DNA of 64,000 bases from Acanthosepion esculentum (taxonomy: Eukaryota; Mollusca; Cephalopoda; Sepiida; Sepiidae), in NCBI GenBank assembly GCA_964036315.1, contig OZ038485.1, positions 97,527,860-97,591,859 on the forward strand. Reading direction: 5' to 3'. Below are positions 1 through 10,223 of the stretch, one piece after another. The notes below the pieces were generated by a model. That model was not told the origin of the DNA and made no database searches. It saw only the letters and a program-made list of their open reading frames with translations. Every line of letters starts with the position of its first letter. Position 1 is the stretch's first letter. The position numbers and the translations under genes are program-made.

Positions 1-17
1 ATATATATATATATATA
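1..17. repeat. (TA)n microsatellite at window edge
   Basis: Pure alternating TA, continuing beyond the left edge. Long TA tracts recur throughout the window and are listed where they delimit other elements. Confidence 0.95.
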
Positions 18-989
18 CATATATATATAAATTAGAAGAAAGGGTCCACGTTTGTTTCTTATAATATATAATATAGTTAGGTTAGTTAATAAAACAAGGA
101 CAAACGAAAGGGTACCAATATAATCAGTACGAAAGACATTTATTAAATGTTAATTATTAACTATATGACAGAGTGAAGGACGGAAAGAAAGGTTTTATGT
201 CCGGAATTTTCAGACACGCCTGTGTCCTTCATTAACGGAGCGAGTAATAAACAGAGAAATGGGAATTACTCACCAATAGATGTTTTTGCATACGATGCAT
301 TTTCTGATGGAAATCATATTATTAGCAAAAACCAGATCTCTGTCTGATTCCTCGTTGTGCAAACCTTTTTATGAAAATAAACTTAAATTTAAAATTTTGA
401 TTGCTGTAGAAGCATTAGGCCGGTCTGTTATTATTAGTAGGGGAAGTGGAGGAGTAACATTGTAAATATAGATGAAGAGAATTATGAGTTAAGAAGGGGC
501 TAGGGGAAAGATGTCTTGCGTGTATCCAGTTGTTGCCGAAAAATGTCCGACAAAATTGTCAATTTCAAGAAGACGGTCTTTAGTTAGAGTAACATCTGAC
601 GGGGAAAAAAGGAGGAAAAAAGGGAATATATAGTAATAAAATATTATTAAATGAAATAAAAAGAAAAAAAAAGGAAGAGACAAAAATGGATAAAAATGTT
701 TGGATAAAGATAAAGATATAAATACAAGATTAAAGAGTATCTACACTAACCTACCATACTCCTTATATAAACCTATACGAAAAGGAACTATAGTTGTAGA
801 ACCAAAGATGTTACAAAAGAGGGTGACTAGAAAGTAGCCCTCGGTGTACATGACAATACTTCCATTACTGTGCAGTGCATAATGAGGGAAATCATAGGTG
901 GCAGAACATAAAAATATAATAGGTAGGTGATGGCTGTTAAAAATATAGAAGGTAGGTGATGGTTGTTAAAATTTGGAGTTAAAATGTGG
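18..989. other. AT-rich intergenic DNA; possible diverged copy of repeat family R1
   Basis: No supported gene; short open frames here are AT- or A-rich noise. At about 100-260 the sequence resembles the R1 repeat found three times at 27.9-29.2 kb: an A-rich stretch followed by a TTTTC-GACACGCC-type end and a clause similar to TGTTCTTT-TCAAT. The match is by eye and partial. Confidence 0.35.
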
Positions 990-2560
990 AAGGAGGGCCT
1001 ATTCATCCGAGGAGTGGTGTTGCCGATAATGAGTTGCCTTGGGGAAATTATACTCTCTGGGTAAAACCAATTCTCTGTTTAGCCCCTTTTTGTGGGAATT
1101 TACGTTTAGGATATACTCCGATCTGCGTCTATCCTCCTGGCTATCGAACCTAGACGCTAAAAGCATGCACCCGACATCGTCGATGCTATGACCAGCTTGG
1201 TTGAAATGTACAGCGATCGGTATTTGTTATTGTTGTCCCTGATGTTTTTATTGTGGTTACTGAACCGTAAACTGATCACTGTTCTGGTTTCTCCCACATA
1301 ATTTCCCTTCTCGCATTTGTAGCAGAAAATTATATGAGATTAGAACTGTCACAGCTTCGAGCAGGTGGTCTGAATACTACGTGAGTACCGGGGTGTGTGT
1401 AAATGTTAGAACTGATGACGTGTTTGAAGACCAGGCACCGGTGTTTGTTTCAGGTGACATTCTCTTGATGAGGTGATGCGTTGCAGATTTTAGATTATGT
1501 TAAAAGTCTGAGAGATTTGGGGGACTGCCGCCTCACGAGTAGAGGGTCGTCACTAAATAAATTACTAATAGTATTGTCCAATTTTAAATGTTGGAAATCT
1601 TTAATGTGTGGGAATGTTTGTGAACGTTATTATTAAAATCAAAAACCATGGACATTCTGGAATTCTTCTTTTAGTTTCATGGTTGAAGAGAGTATTTCTG
1701 TTTAGTTTGGAAGCTTTGGTGATAGATTCTTTGAATATTTTGAGTGAGTAATTCCTATTAACCCTAGAACACTAACCATCAATTAAAGTTACACCACTAC
1801 TAACCACGGGTATATCATACCCGATTTTGAAAATATCAACAAAAAAATATTAAATATAAATCTTTATTTGAAATATTTTACATGCAGACACTTCAAACTT
1901 TGTACTTTGAGTTAACATTAATAGGAACTGAAAAACGTATTATTTAGGTAAGAAAATCAGGTACTGAAAATTATGATTAAAAATAGGAAAATTTGCGCTG
2001 GTTACTATATACCCCTGGTTAGTGTCCTAAGGTTAAGAAAGTTATTACAAAGCCGTCCTATGTGTAAGTCGTAATCTTCCTTGTGAGAACAGTTTAATGC
2101 TTGAGAATTGGCTGTAAATTATAGGTTTTTTGGGTTGGTGGGGTGGCAGCTATTGAAATAAAGGTAGCAAGGACCATTAGTAGGCTTGGTGTATAGTGTA
2201 GTAGAGATTTAGTTGTTATTGAGAATTACCAGTGTGTCCAGAAACGGAATAGAAGTGGAAGAATATCCCATAGTGAATTTTAAGGTATGGTGGAAATCAG
2301 TAAGGTGTTTTTGAAGATCTAGGAGATTGTTCTCTCCGTGTGTCTATATGAAGAAGATGTCGGCTATGTACCTGTGGTAGTGTAAGGGTGCCAGGTGGTA
2401 TCTACTAAACATATCTTGTTCAAGGGCATCTATGAAAATGTTGTCATAGCTGGGGGCCATTTTCGTTCCCATTGCTGACTTGAAGAATATGGTGCTCGTT
2501 GAACAGGAAGTTATTATGTGTGAGTATGAATTATATAATGTGCAAAATATCTATACCATT
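990..2560 (-). pseudogene. Penelope-like retroelement remnant (RT plus GIY-YIG endonuclease)
   Basis: Read on the minus strand, 2480-2200 gives a reverse transcriptase stretch starting MGTKMAPSYDNIFIDALEQD. It continues with YIADIFF (the family has Y-x-DD, so the first catalytic aspartate is lost), a T-H-G-E clause and an F-L-D-T clause. Further down, 1375-1010 gives a GIY-YIG endonuclease: IFCYKCEKGNYVGET, then after a frameshift PIAVHFNQAGHSIDD. That order, RT then GIY-YIG, is diagnostic of Penelope-like elements. Stops and frameshifts occur throughout and a MITE is inserted near the middle, so the copy is dead. The 5' part is missing; the 41-bp satellite begins just beyond it. Confidence 0.85.
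1762..2032. mobile_element. piggyBac-type MITE (271 bp, TTAA target duplication)
   Basis: TTAA lies on both sides (1758-1761 and 2033-2036). The ends are inverted: the left begins CCCTAGAACACTAACCA and the right, reverse-complemented, begins CCTTAGGACACTAACCA. CCC next to TTAA is typical of piggyBac superfamily termini. There is no coding capacity. It interrupts the Penelope-like coding sequence, which reads across the site when the insert is ignored. Confidence 0.8.
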
Positions 2561-2599
2561 TCAAGTTCAATTTGGGACCAATTAAAGTCATTTTGACAT

Positions 2600-5500
2600 T
2601 AAACAAGTTCATAATGAAATAGCCAAGTTCAGAATGAGACGTAGCAAATTCAAAATGAAATAGCCAAGTTCAGAATGGGACGTAGCAAATTCAAAATGAA
2701 ATAGCCAAGTTCAGAATGGGACGTAGCAAATTCAAAATGAAATAGCCAAGTTCAGAATGGGAGGTAGCAAATTCAAATTGAAATAGTCAAGTTCAGAATG
2801 GGACGTAATAAATTCAAAATGAAATAGCCAAGTTCAGAATGGTACGTAGCAAATTCAAATTGAAATAGCCACGTTCAGAATGCTACGTAGCAAATTCAAA
2901 ATGAAATAGCCAAGTTCAGAATGGGACGTAGCAAATTCAAATTGAAATAGCCAAGTTCAGAATGGGACGTAGTAAATTCAAAATGAAATAGCCAAGTTCA
3001 GAATGGTACGTAGCAAATTCAAATTGAAATAGCCAAGTTCAGAATGCTACGTAGCAAATTCAAAATGAAATAGCCAAGTTCAGAATGGGACGTAGCAAAT
3101 TCAAAATGAAATAGCCAATTTCAGAACCGTACGTAGCAAATACAAAATGAAATAGCCAAGTTCAGAATGGGACGTAGCAAATTCAAAATGAAATAGCCAA
3201 GTTCAGAATGGGACGTAGCAAATTCAAAATGAAATAGCCAAGTTCAGAATGGGACGTAGCAAATTCAAAATGAAATAGCCAAGTTCAGAATGGGATGTAG
3301 CAAATTCAAAATGATATAGCCAAGTTCAGAATGCTACGTAGCAATTTCAAAATGAAATAGCCAAGTTCAGAATTCTATGTAGCAAATTCAAATTGAAATA
3401 GCCAAGTTCAGAATGCTACGTAGGAAATTCAAAATGAAATAGCCAAGTTCAGAATGGTACGTAGCAAATTCAAATTGAAATAGCCAAGTTCAGAATGCTA
3501 CGTAGAAAATTCAAAATGAAATAGCCAAGTTCAGAATGCTACGTAGCAAATTCAAAATGAAATAGCCAAGTTCAGAATGGGACGTAGCAAATTCAAATTG
3601 AAATAGCCAAGTTCAGAATGCTACGTAGCAAATTCAAAATGAAATAGCCAAGTTCAGAATGGGACGTAGCAAATTCAAAATGAAATAGCCAAGTTCAGAA
3701 TGGGACGTAGCAAATTCAAAATGAAATAGCCAAGTTCAGAATGGGACGTAGCAAATTCAAAATGAAATAGCCAAGTTCAGAATGGGATGTAGCAAATTCA
3801 AAATGATATAGCCAAGTTCAGAATGCTACGTAGCAATTTCAAAATGAAATAGCCAAGTTCAGAATGCTACGTAGCAAATTCAAAATGAAATAGCCAAGTT
3901 CAGAATGGGACGTAGCAAATTCAAAATGAAATAGCCAAGTTCAGAATGCTACGTAGCAAATTCAAAATGAAATAGCCAAGTTCAGAATGGGACGTAGCAA
4001 ATTCAAAATGAAATAGCCAAGTTCAGAATGGTACGTAGCAAATTCAAATTGAAATAGCCAAGTTCAGAACGGTACGTAGCAAATTCAAAATGAAATAGCC
4101 AAGTTCAGAATGGGACGTAGCAAATTCAAAATGAAATAGCCAAGTTCAGAATGGGACGTAGCAAATTCAAAATGAAATAGCCAAGTTCAGAATGGGACGT
4201 AGCAAATTCAAAATGAAATAGCCAAGTTCAGAATGGGACGTAGCAAATTCAAAATGAAATAGCCAAGTTCAGAATGCTACGTAGGAAATTCAAAATGAAA
4301 TAGCCAAGTTCAGAATGGTACGTAGCAAATTCAAATTGAAATAGCCAAGTTCAGAATGCTACGTAGAAAATTCAAAATGAAATAGCCAAGTTCAGAATGG
4401 GACGTAGCAAATTCAAAATGAAATAGCCAAGTTCAGAATGGGACGTAGCAAATTTAAATTGAAATAGCCAAGTTCAGAATGCTACGTAGCAAATTCAAAA
4501 TGAAATAGCCAAGTTCAGAATGGGACGTAGCAAATTCAAAATGAAATAGCCAAGTTCAGAATGGGACGTAGCAAATTCAAAATGAAATAGCCAAGTTCAG
4601 AATGGGATGTAGCAAATTCAAAATGATATAGCCAAGTTCAGAATGCTACGTAGCAATTTCAAAATGAAATAGCCAAGTTCAGAATGCTACGTAGCAAATT
4701 CAAATTGAAATAGCCAAGTTCAGAATGCTACGTAGGAAATTCAAAATGAAATAGCCAAGTTCAGAATGCTACGTAGAAAATTCAAAATGAAATAGCCAAG
4801 TTCAGAATGGGACGTAGCAAATTCAAAATGAAATAGCCAAGTTCAGAATGGGACGTAGCAAATTCAAATTGAAATAGCCAAGTTCAGAATGCTACGTAGC
4901 AAATTCAAAATGAAATAGCCAAGTTCAGAATGGGACGTAGCAAATTCAAAATGAAATAGCCAAGTTCAGAATGGGACGTAGCAAATTCAAAATGAAATAG
5001 CCAAGTTCAGAATGGGACGTAGCAAATTCAAAATGAAATAGCCAAGTTCAGAATGGGATGTAGCAAATTCAAAATGATATAGCCAAGTTCAGAATGCTAC
5101 GTAGCAATTTCAAAATGAAATAGCCAAGTTCAGAATGCTACGTAGCAAATTCAAATTGAAATAGCCAAGTTCAGAATGCTACGTAGGAAATTCAAAATGA
5201 AATAGCCAAGTTCAGAATGGTACGTAGCAAATTCAAATTGAAATAGCCAAGTTCAGAATGCTACGTAGCAAATTCAAAATGAAATAGCCAAGTTCAGAAT
5301 GGGACGTAGCAAATTCAAAATGAAATAGCCAAGTTCAGAATGGGACGTAGCAAATTCAAATTGAAATAGCCAAGTTCAGAATGCTACGTAGCAAATTCAA
5401 AATGAAATAGCCAAGTTCAGAATGGTACGTAGCAAATTCAAATTGAAATAGCCAAGTTCAGAACGGTACGTAGCAAATTCAAAATGAAATAGCCAAGTTC

Positions 5501-5786
5501 AGAACGGTACGTAGCAAATTCAAATTGAAATAGCCAAGTTCAGAATGCTACGTAGCAAATTCAAAATGAAATAGCCAAGTTCAGAATGGGACGTAGCAAA
5601 TTCAAAATGAAATAGCCAAGTTCAGAATGGTACGTAGCAAATTCAAAATGAAATAGCCAAGTTCAGAACGGTACGTAGCAAATTCAAAATGAAATAGCCA
5701 CGTTCAGAATGGGACGTAGCAAATTCAAAATGAAATAGCCACGTTCAGAATGGTACGTAGCAAATTCAAAATGAAATAGCCAAGTC
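2600..5786. repeat. 41-bp tandem satellite, about 78 units, with higher-order structure
   Basis: Every unit contains ATAGCCAAGTTCAGAAT, a variable four-base slot (GGGA, GCTA, GGTA or GGGATG-type), GTAGCAAATTC and AA(A/T)TGAA. Spacing measured at several places is exactly 41 bp. The first units (about 2600-2680) are degenerate and the last ends abruptly at pyrimidine-rich DNA. Because 41 is not a multiple of 3, no long frame can run through it. The GCTA variant makes the perfect palindrome GCTACGTAGC. A double-variant unit pair (GATATAGCC followed by GCAATTTC) recurs at 3292, 3784, 4604 and 5055, always a whole number of units apart. Confidence 0.95.
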
Positions 5787-6204
5787 AGTTTTCTTTTTTC
5801 TTTTCTATCTTTTTTTCTTTCCAGCTTTCTTTCTAGATTTAATAATTTTAGTTTCTGTCTTTTTTGTTTCATTTTTTGTCTTTCAATCTCTCTTTTCTTT
5901 CTTTCTTTCTTACAGTCAAGCTTTCATTTATTCTTCCTATCTGTATCGCTAGTCTGTTTTCTTTTTTCTTTTCTTTCTTTTTTTCTTTCCAGCTTTCTTT
6001 CTAGATTTATTAATTTTAGATTCTTTCTTTTTTGTTTCTTTTTTGTTTCTTTTTTTGTTTCTTTCTTTGTCTTTCATCCTCTCGTTTCTTTCTTTCGAGC
6101 TTTCTTTCCTTCATCGTTCCTTTCTATATTACTTGTCGCCTTTCTTGTTTCTTTTCTTTCTTTGTCTTTCATTTTCATGTTTTTCTCTCTCTCTTTTCCC
6201 GTCT
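5787..6204. repeat. Pyrimidine-rich (TTTC)n-type tract with a ~165-bp internal duplication
   Basis: Almost pure T and C on the plus strand. A segment running from TTTTCTTTTTTCTTTTCT through CTTTCCAGCTTTCTTTC occurs at about 5789 and again at about 5957. The open frames over it are low-complexity F/S/L strings and are not genes. Confidence 0.85.
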
Positions 6205-6640
6205 TCTGTCCTTATCGTCCCAGTGAATGCGATTTTCTTTCGTAATTCGGCAGTAAATATTTACAAACACACAGCTGAGTATCATCTTAATCTCGCTGTC
6301 AAGAATCAGGGAGGATTGCTGATTCGCAAGCAAGAAAAGTAAATCCTCCTTTACCCTTGTAACCTTTGACCTCTTTTGCTATATGAAAACATGTACGCAC
6401 ACACACCCAACTGCGATACAGACACACATAGAACCACTTAAGCAGATACAAATTTAAAAAATATATGTTATATGTTGTTTATAAAATAACTACAATAGAG
6501 TTCTAACATTTGAGGCTTCCCCTATTAATATTTTCAACTGGTCCAAAAAGTTGTTGTCTTGTACTTTAAATAAGAGAAATTTATTTTACATGGTTAAAAC
6601 ATTAGAAATTTTATTATGAGAAAAAGAAAAAAAGCATTTT
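6205..6640. other. Unassigned intergenic DNA
   Basis: The start (GTCCTTATCGTCCCAG) reappears after the other pyrimidine tract near 9090, so tract plus flank probably form one dispersed repeat. The rest shows a short CA-rich patch and nothing recognisable. Confidence 0.4.
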
Positions 6641-6644
6641 ATGA

Positions 6645-6900
6645 TTGTTATATTCCGTACTAAGGGAATAAATACTTAACACCATGTGGATAATAGAAGA
6701 AACGTTTATTGTACACAACCAGTACAATATGAAATACGGTACACAGGTCAATCTAGTAGTGTGCCACTAATTGGAGGGTCGGACGTGCTTGCGTCGTCTC
6801 GCTCTCACTCTTCCATCGTCTCTTAGACAGTAGTCTTTATAGGTACTTACTACCTATAGTGTAATCACTCATGGGGGTTCCAGGTTATTCCATTACATCA
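6645..6900 (-). repeat. Possible LTR remnant, minus orientation
   Basis: On the minus strand the segment contains a poly(A)-signal-like CAATAAAC near 6709, then about 40 bases later TGGTGTTAAG, which resembles the TGGTG start of primer-binding sites next to LTR ends in gypsy-type elements. The opposite boundary and a second LTR were not found. Weak call. Confidence 0.25.
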
Positions 6901-6904
6901 ATGA

Positions 6905-7145
6905 TTAAGTTTTGACCTCGACAAAATATCCTTTTGTTTTGATTACTGCAGCACAAATCTTTGGCATTCGTTGCAAAAGTTTCTCGAATTGTAACTTTGA
7001 TAATTAATTCCATTCTTTTTTCAATGACTCTAAGAACTCTTTTTCCTTTTTTTAAAACTCTTCTGTCAAGTTCCTTCCATACCAATGGCTTCAAATGTTT
7101 GAACTGTAGTGTATGTGTTACCCATCCTTTTATATAGACTAAATC
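6905..7145 (-). pseudogene. Tc1-like transposase, C-terminal remnant
   Basis: Minus strand reads LVWKELDRRV, the clause that follows the catalytic region in Tc1 proteins. After a frameshift near 6990 it reads LLQRMPKICAAVIKTKGYF and stops at 6905-6907. R-x-P-x-x-x-A-V-I-x-x-x-G is the usual Tc1 C-terminus. The catalytic domain and N-terminal DNA-binding region are absent. Confidence 0.7.
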
Positions 7146-7149
7146 TCCC

Positions 7150-7340
7150 CTCAAACGTGGAAGAAACTAGAGTCAGCGGAAACGTGGTTCTACAGAAGAA
7201 TACGGAAGATTCCATGGATGGAGCGAGTAAGCAACAAGGAAGTCTTCAAGGAAATGGTGATAGAAAGAACACTTCTACTCAGAATCAGGAAAAGATGGAT
7301 GAAATTCCTTGGACGCATAATGAGGAAGGGCCTCGCTCTG
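7150..7340 (+). pseudogene. LINE ORF2 C-terminal remnant
   Basis: Plus-strand translation contains ESAETWFYRRIRKIPWMERV, then LLLRIRKRWMKFLGRIMRK. This is the conserved tail of a widespread invertebrate endonuclease/RT LINE. The same tail is found antisense at 18.5 kb and 22.4 kb. The sequence leaves the LINE consensus at about 7331 (see the inverted 40-bp segment). Confidence 0.7.
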
Positions 7341-7372
7341 GGAGAATTTGGTGTGAATTTTAGTAAATATAA
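7331..7372 (+). repeat. 40-bp segment repeated inverted at 8599-8640
   Basis: The stretch ending in TTTGGTGTGAATTTTAGTAA is found as its reverse complement at 8599-8640 with about two differences. Both copies sit at a junction between unrelated repeats. Confidence 0.6.
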
Positions 7373-7925
7373 ATTCTTTTTATTTTGAGGTGAATTATTA
7401 TTTTGGGGAGAATTAACTAAAAGATCGCTATCAAGTACTCTAAAACGGTTCGAACACAGGGGTAGTGCCATAACTTGATGTCCATTGGAACCTACAATAT
7501 ACAGCTGGTGGGAAAACTCGACGAATTCCTGCCTTACCAACTGTCCTATAAATATTTACATTGCATTTTTTAGATTTTCTCTCTTTTATACCGTTAAAAT
7601 ATGACTTTCTTTGGTTTTGTATTTAAAGTTATCATTCGCTTTTCAGCATTGATGCACGATATTCATTGACATCCCGAAAAAGCTTTGCATGCTGAAAAGA
7701 ACGAGATAGAAATGTGCTCTAAAGCACTGACTATGGGATAATTGAGGCCATACCTAAGAAGAGGGAAAGTGTAAACAAAATGATGGCTGTTTATGTAAAA
7801 ATTAGACTATAAATGGGTTATTGCTTACTCACATCACTTGCTGTTCTGTCAAACTGCCAAAAGATATGTTTTTATTTTTCCTATCTATATCTCTAGTCAA
7901 CTTTCTTTTCTTTCTTTCGATCATT
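7373..7925. other. Unassigned intergenic DNA
   Basis: No gene, RNA or repeat recognised. Composition is AT-rich and unremarkable. Confidence 0.4.
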
Positions 7926-8432
7926 CTTCGTCCTGGCTATGACGATAAACTACGTCCGCGTCCTGGGTAAGACGATAAACTACATCCAGCAGCAAGGCTT
8001 CTGATCAGGAGGTTTTGAAGGGCGTGGAATCACCTCTTAATTGCTGGTGTTCCCAAGTTCACCCTGACCCCGGGTGGTAGCACCTGTTAGGGTCCCAGCT
8101 ATGGGCAAATAGTTAACAGCCAAACTTGTGTAAAAATAGGTTTTAATACCAGAAATACTTTATAATAAAAAAATTATTACCAGCAATAATTTTTGAAGGA
8201 AAAATTATTATCAGCAATACTTTAAAAAAATACCAGCAATACAAACAATTATAGATTTTTGAAAAAAATAAGACCAGCTATAGATTTCTTCAAGGAAAAA
8301 CATTCCCAGAAATAGATTTTTGAAGAAAAACATACTACCAGTAATAAAAATTTTGTCGGCATTAAATAACCCATTGAGGTTGATATGCCGTAAAACAAAA
8401 ACCAAATCAAACCAAACTAAACTTGCAATCAT
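7926..8432 (+). mobile_element. SINE-like family B, plus-strand copy
   Basis: A second copy lies inverted at 42555-42955. Both start with a doubled ~28-bp unit containing GACGATAAACTAC, then a GC-richer middle (ACCCTGACCCCGGGTGGTAG, CAGCTATGGG), a stretch of repeated ACCAGCAATA units, and an end running ATTAAATAACCC-GAGGTTGATATGCCGTAAAA. No protein is encoded. The 3' end resembles that of SINE family A, suggesting a common mobilising LINE. The head's RNA origin is unknown. Confidence 0.65.
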
Positions 8433-8489
8433 TCTAGCTCTCTTTCCTTTATCCTTTCTTTCTATATAACTATTCAGCTTTCCTTTCAA

Positions 8490-8835
8490 GCTTGAAACAC
8501 CCGTTCTTGTATGATCACTGAAGTTAAGCAAAGTCGAACCTGGTCAGTACCTAGATAGGTGACCGCTTGGGAATATCAGGTGCTGTAAACTTGGTTGTTT
8601 ATTTACTAAAATTCACACCAAATTCTCGCAGAGCGAGGCGCTTCCATTAACGGCTCGGAAATGGAAATCAGAGAGCCGGGTTCAAATTCCACTCGAGTTC
8701 GTTATATTCACTTCCGCTTAAATTCTCTTCAGAAAGATATGAATCCACCGCTTATCCCCCCCTGCTATGGGTTTATTAGTTGGACTTAAAAAATATTCTT
8801 ATATTCTAAAACTATTTTCTGGCTTTAAATAACCT
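8490..8835 (+). mobile_element. SINE family A: 5S rRNA-derived head plus tRNA-like unit
   Basis: 8495-8586 follows the 3' two thirds of a 5S rRNA gene: CTGAAGTTAAGCAAAGTCGA, then GGTCAGTACCTAG, GGTGACCGCTTGGGAATA and CAGGTGCTGTAA. These include the internal pol III promoter parts (A-box and C-box). After an inserted ~55-bp segment (8590-8645) comes a tRNA-like unit with a B-box (GGGTTCAAATTCC, about 8680), then a tail with CCCCCTGCTATGGGTTTATT and CTGGCTTTAAATAACCTGC ending near GTTGATAAGC. Other copies: 17876, 24906 and 33296. The 5S part could be an unrelated pseudogene, but its order with the tRNA unit repeats in the other copies. Confidence 0.8.
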
Positions 8836-8854
8836 GCAAAGTGTTGATAAGCAG

Positions 8855-9115
8855 TCAAAAATCAATCTTCTTTTCTTTTCCTTTCTGTCATTCTTTCTTT
8901 CTTTTAACCTTCCTATCTGTACCGCTAGTCATTCTTTCTTTGTCTTTCAGACTCATGTTTCTTTCTTTCTTTCTTTCGAGCTTTTTTTTTTGCTTTTCAT
9001 ACTCGTGTTTCTTTCTTTCTTTCTTTTTCTGTCTTTTTTTTTGTCTGTCATATTCTTTCCTTTATCTTTCTTTCTTTTTTTTCTCGTTTTCTGTCCGTAT
9101 CGTCCCAGAGAGATC
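8855..9115. repeat. Pyrimidine-rich tract, second copy
   Basis: (TTTC)n-type DNA like that at 5787-6204, ending with the same GTCCGTATCGTCCCAG module. Frames on both strands are low complexity. Confidence 0.8.
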
Positions 9116-9734
9116 AGAGTAATAGTAAATGTAATATTAGCCGTTTCCATATAAGGAAACATTCGTAAGCATTCCGAGAGAAAAGTTAACAATAGCGAAA
9201 TAGATTATATAAAAAATTTTTTTTAAAGTTTCGACTTAACTCTCTCCTTCTAGGATTGATTGTTTGCCGTCATTGTTTGTTAATGACATGGCCAATCACG
9301 ACGATTTAGTATTCAATGTGAGAACTTTCCCGCTAAAGGACAGGAACAAATAAACAAAGCGGAAGTTCAGCCATTACGAACACGAGAACGATTCCAACGA
9401 GGTGATGTGTCACACAGATTAAGTTACGCGTAATTCATTGGCAATTCATTTATTCTTAATTAACCGTATCAAAAATAAAATAAAATAATAGAAAAAAACA
9501 TGCAAAACCAAGAGAAAAATTAATAATTACTCACACAATCAGAAAGTAAAACTAGCCAACATCAGATGTCTTGGAACTAAAAAGCGGCGAATGTACAAAA
9601 GTGACTTCCAATAAAAAAAAATAATTATCAACAACGGCAGAACAGAACCGTCCAGTCATGAAGCTTTTATAGCAAAGAAACCAAAAACAAAGACGACTAG
9701 TAATCATTCAGCAGAGAAAATAGTATATATTTAC
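9116..9734. other. Unassigned DNA with a short shared palindromic motif
   Basis: TAGCCGTTTCCATATAAGG at about 9139 is nearly the same as the segment at 11592, where it forms the perfect palindrome GTTTCCTTATAAGGAAAC. Otherwise nothing recognised. Confidence 0.4.
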
Positions 9735-10221
9735 AGAGAAACCAGAAGAAAGCCACCCCTTAAAACAGACATCCTTCGGCATGAAATCATGAGATACCTA
9801 AAAATGACTTATTATTGAAGAGGAGCCAGAAGAAAGGCACTTTTTAAGAGAGGCATCGTTTTGCACGAAAGCACAACTTGTCTACGAAAAAAACTTTATT
9901 GCCGAGCAGCCAAAAGAGAAGCACTTCTTAAAACAAGCATCTTTCTGCATGAAAGCATTATGTATTTAAAAATATGGCATTTTTCCAAGAAGCCAGAAGA
10001 AAGCCACTTCTTAAATCGGGCATCTTTCTACATGGAAGCACTAGCTGTCAACAACAAAAGGTTTATTATTTACGAGCAGCCAGAAGAGAGGCACTTCTTA
10101 AAACAGGCATCTTTCTGTATGAAAGCCTTAGGTATCTACAACGTTACGTATTTTTGCAGAGCTGCCAGAAGAAAGCCAATTATTAAAACAGGCATCTTTC
10201 TGCATGAAAGAACTATGTATC
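9735..10221 (+). repeat. ~85-bp minisatellite, left part (six units)
   Basis: Anchor CCAGAAGAAAG occurs at 9742, 9826, 9910, 9993, 10080 and 10165, so the period is 83-87 bp. Each unit carries CACTTCTTAAAACAGGCATC and TTCTGCATGAAAGCA. Near-84-bp spacing leaves open frames of up to 137 codons made of a ~28-residue repeat (LLKTGIFLHES-like). Variable unit length breaks the frame, so I regard it as non-coding. Confidence 0.85.
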
Positions 10222-10223
10222 TA

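Noticed and set aside
2600..5786. CRISPR-like array
   Set aside because: Units are contiguous 41-bp repeats without unique spacers, and the rest of the window is animal-type DNA.
6032..6342. Open frames over the pyrimidine-rich tract
   Set aside because: Low-complexity F/S/L strings produced by TTTC repeats, overlapping in several frames.
8495..8586. 5S rRNA gene
   Set aside because: Only the 3' two thirds is present, diverged, and it is coupled to a tRNA-like SINE unit in several copies.
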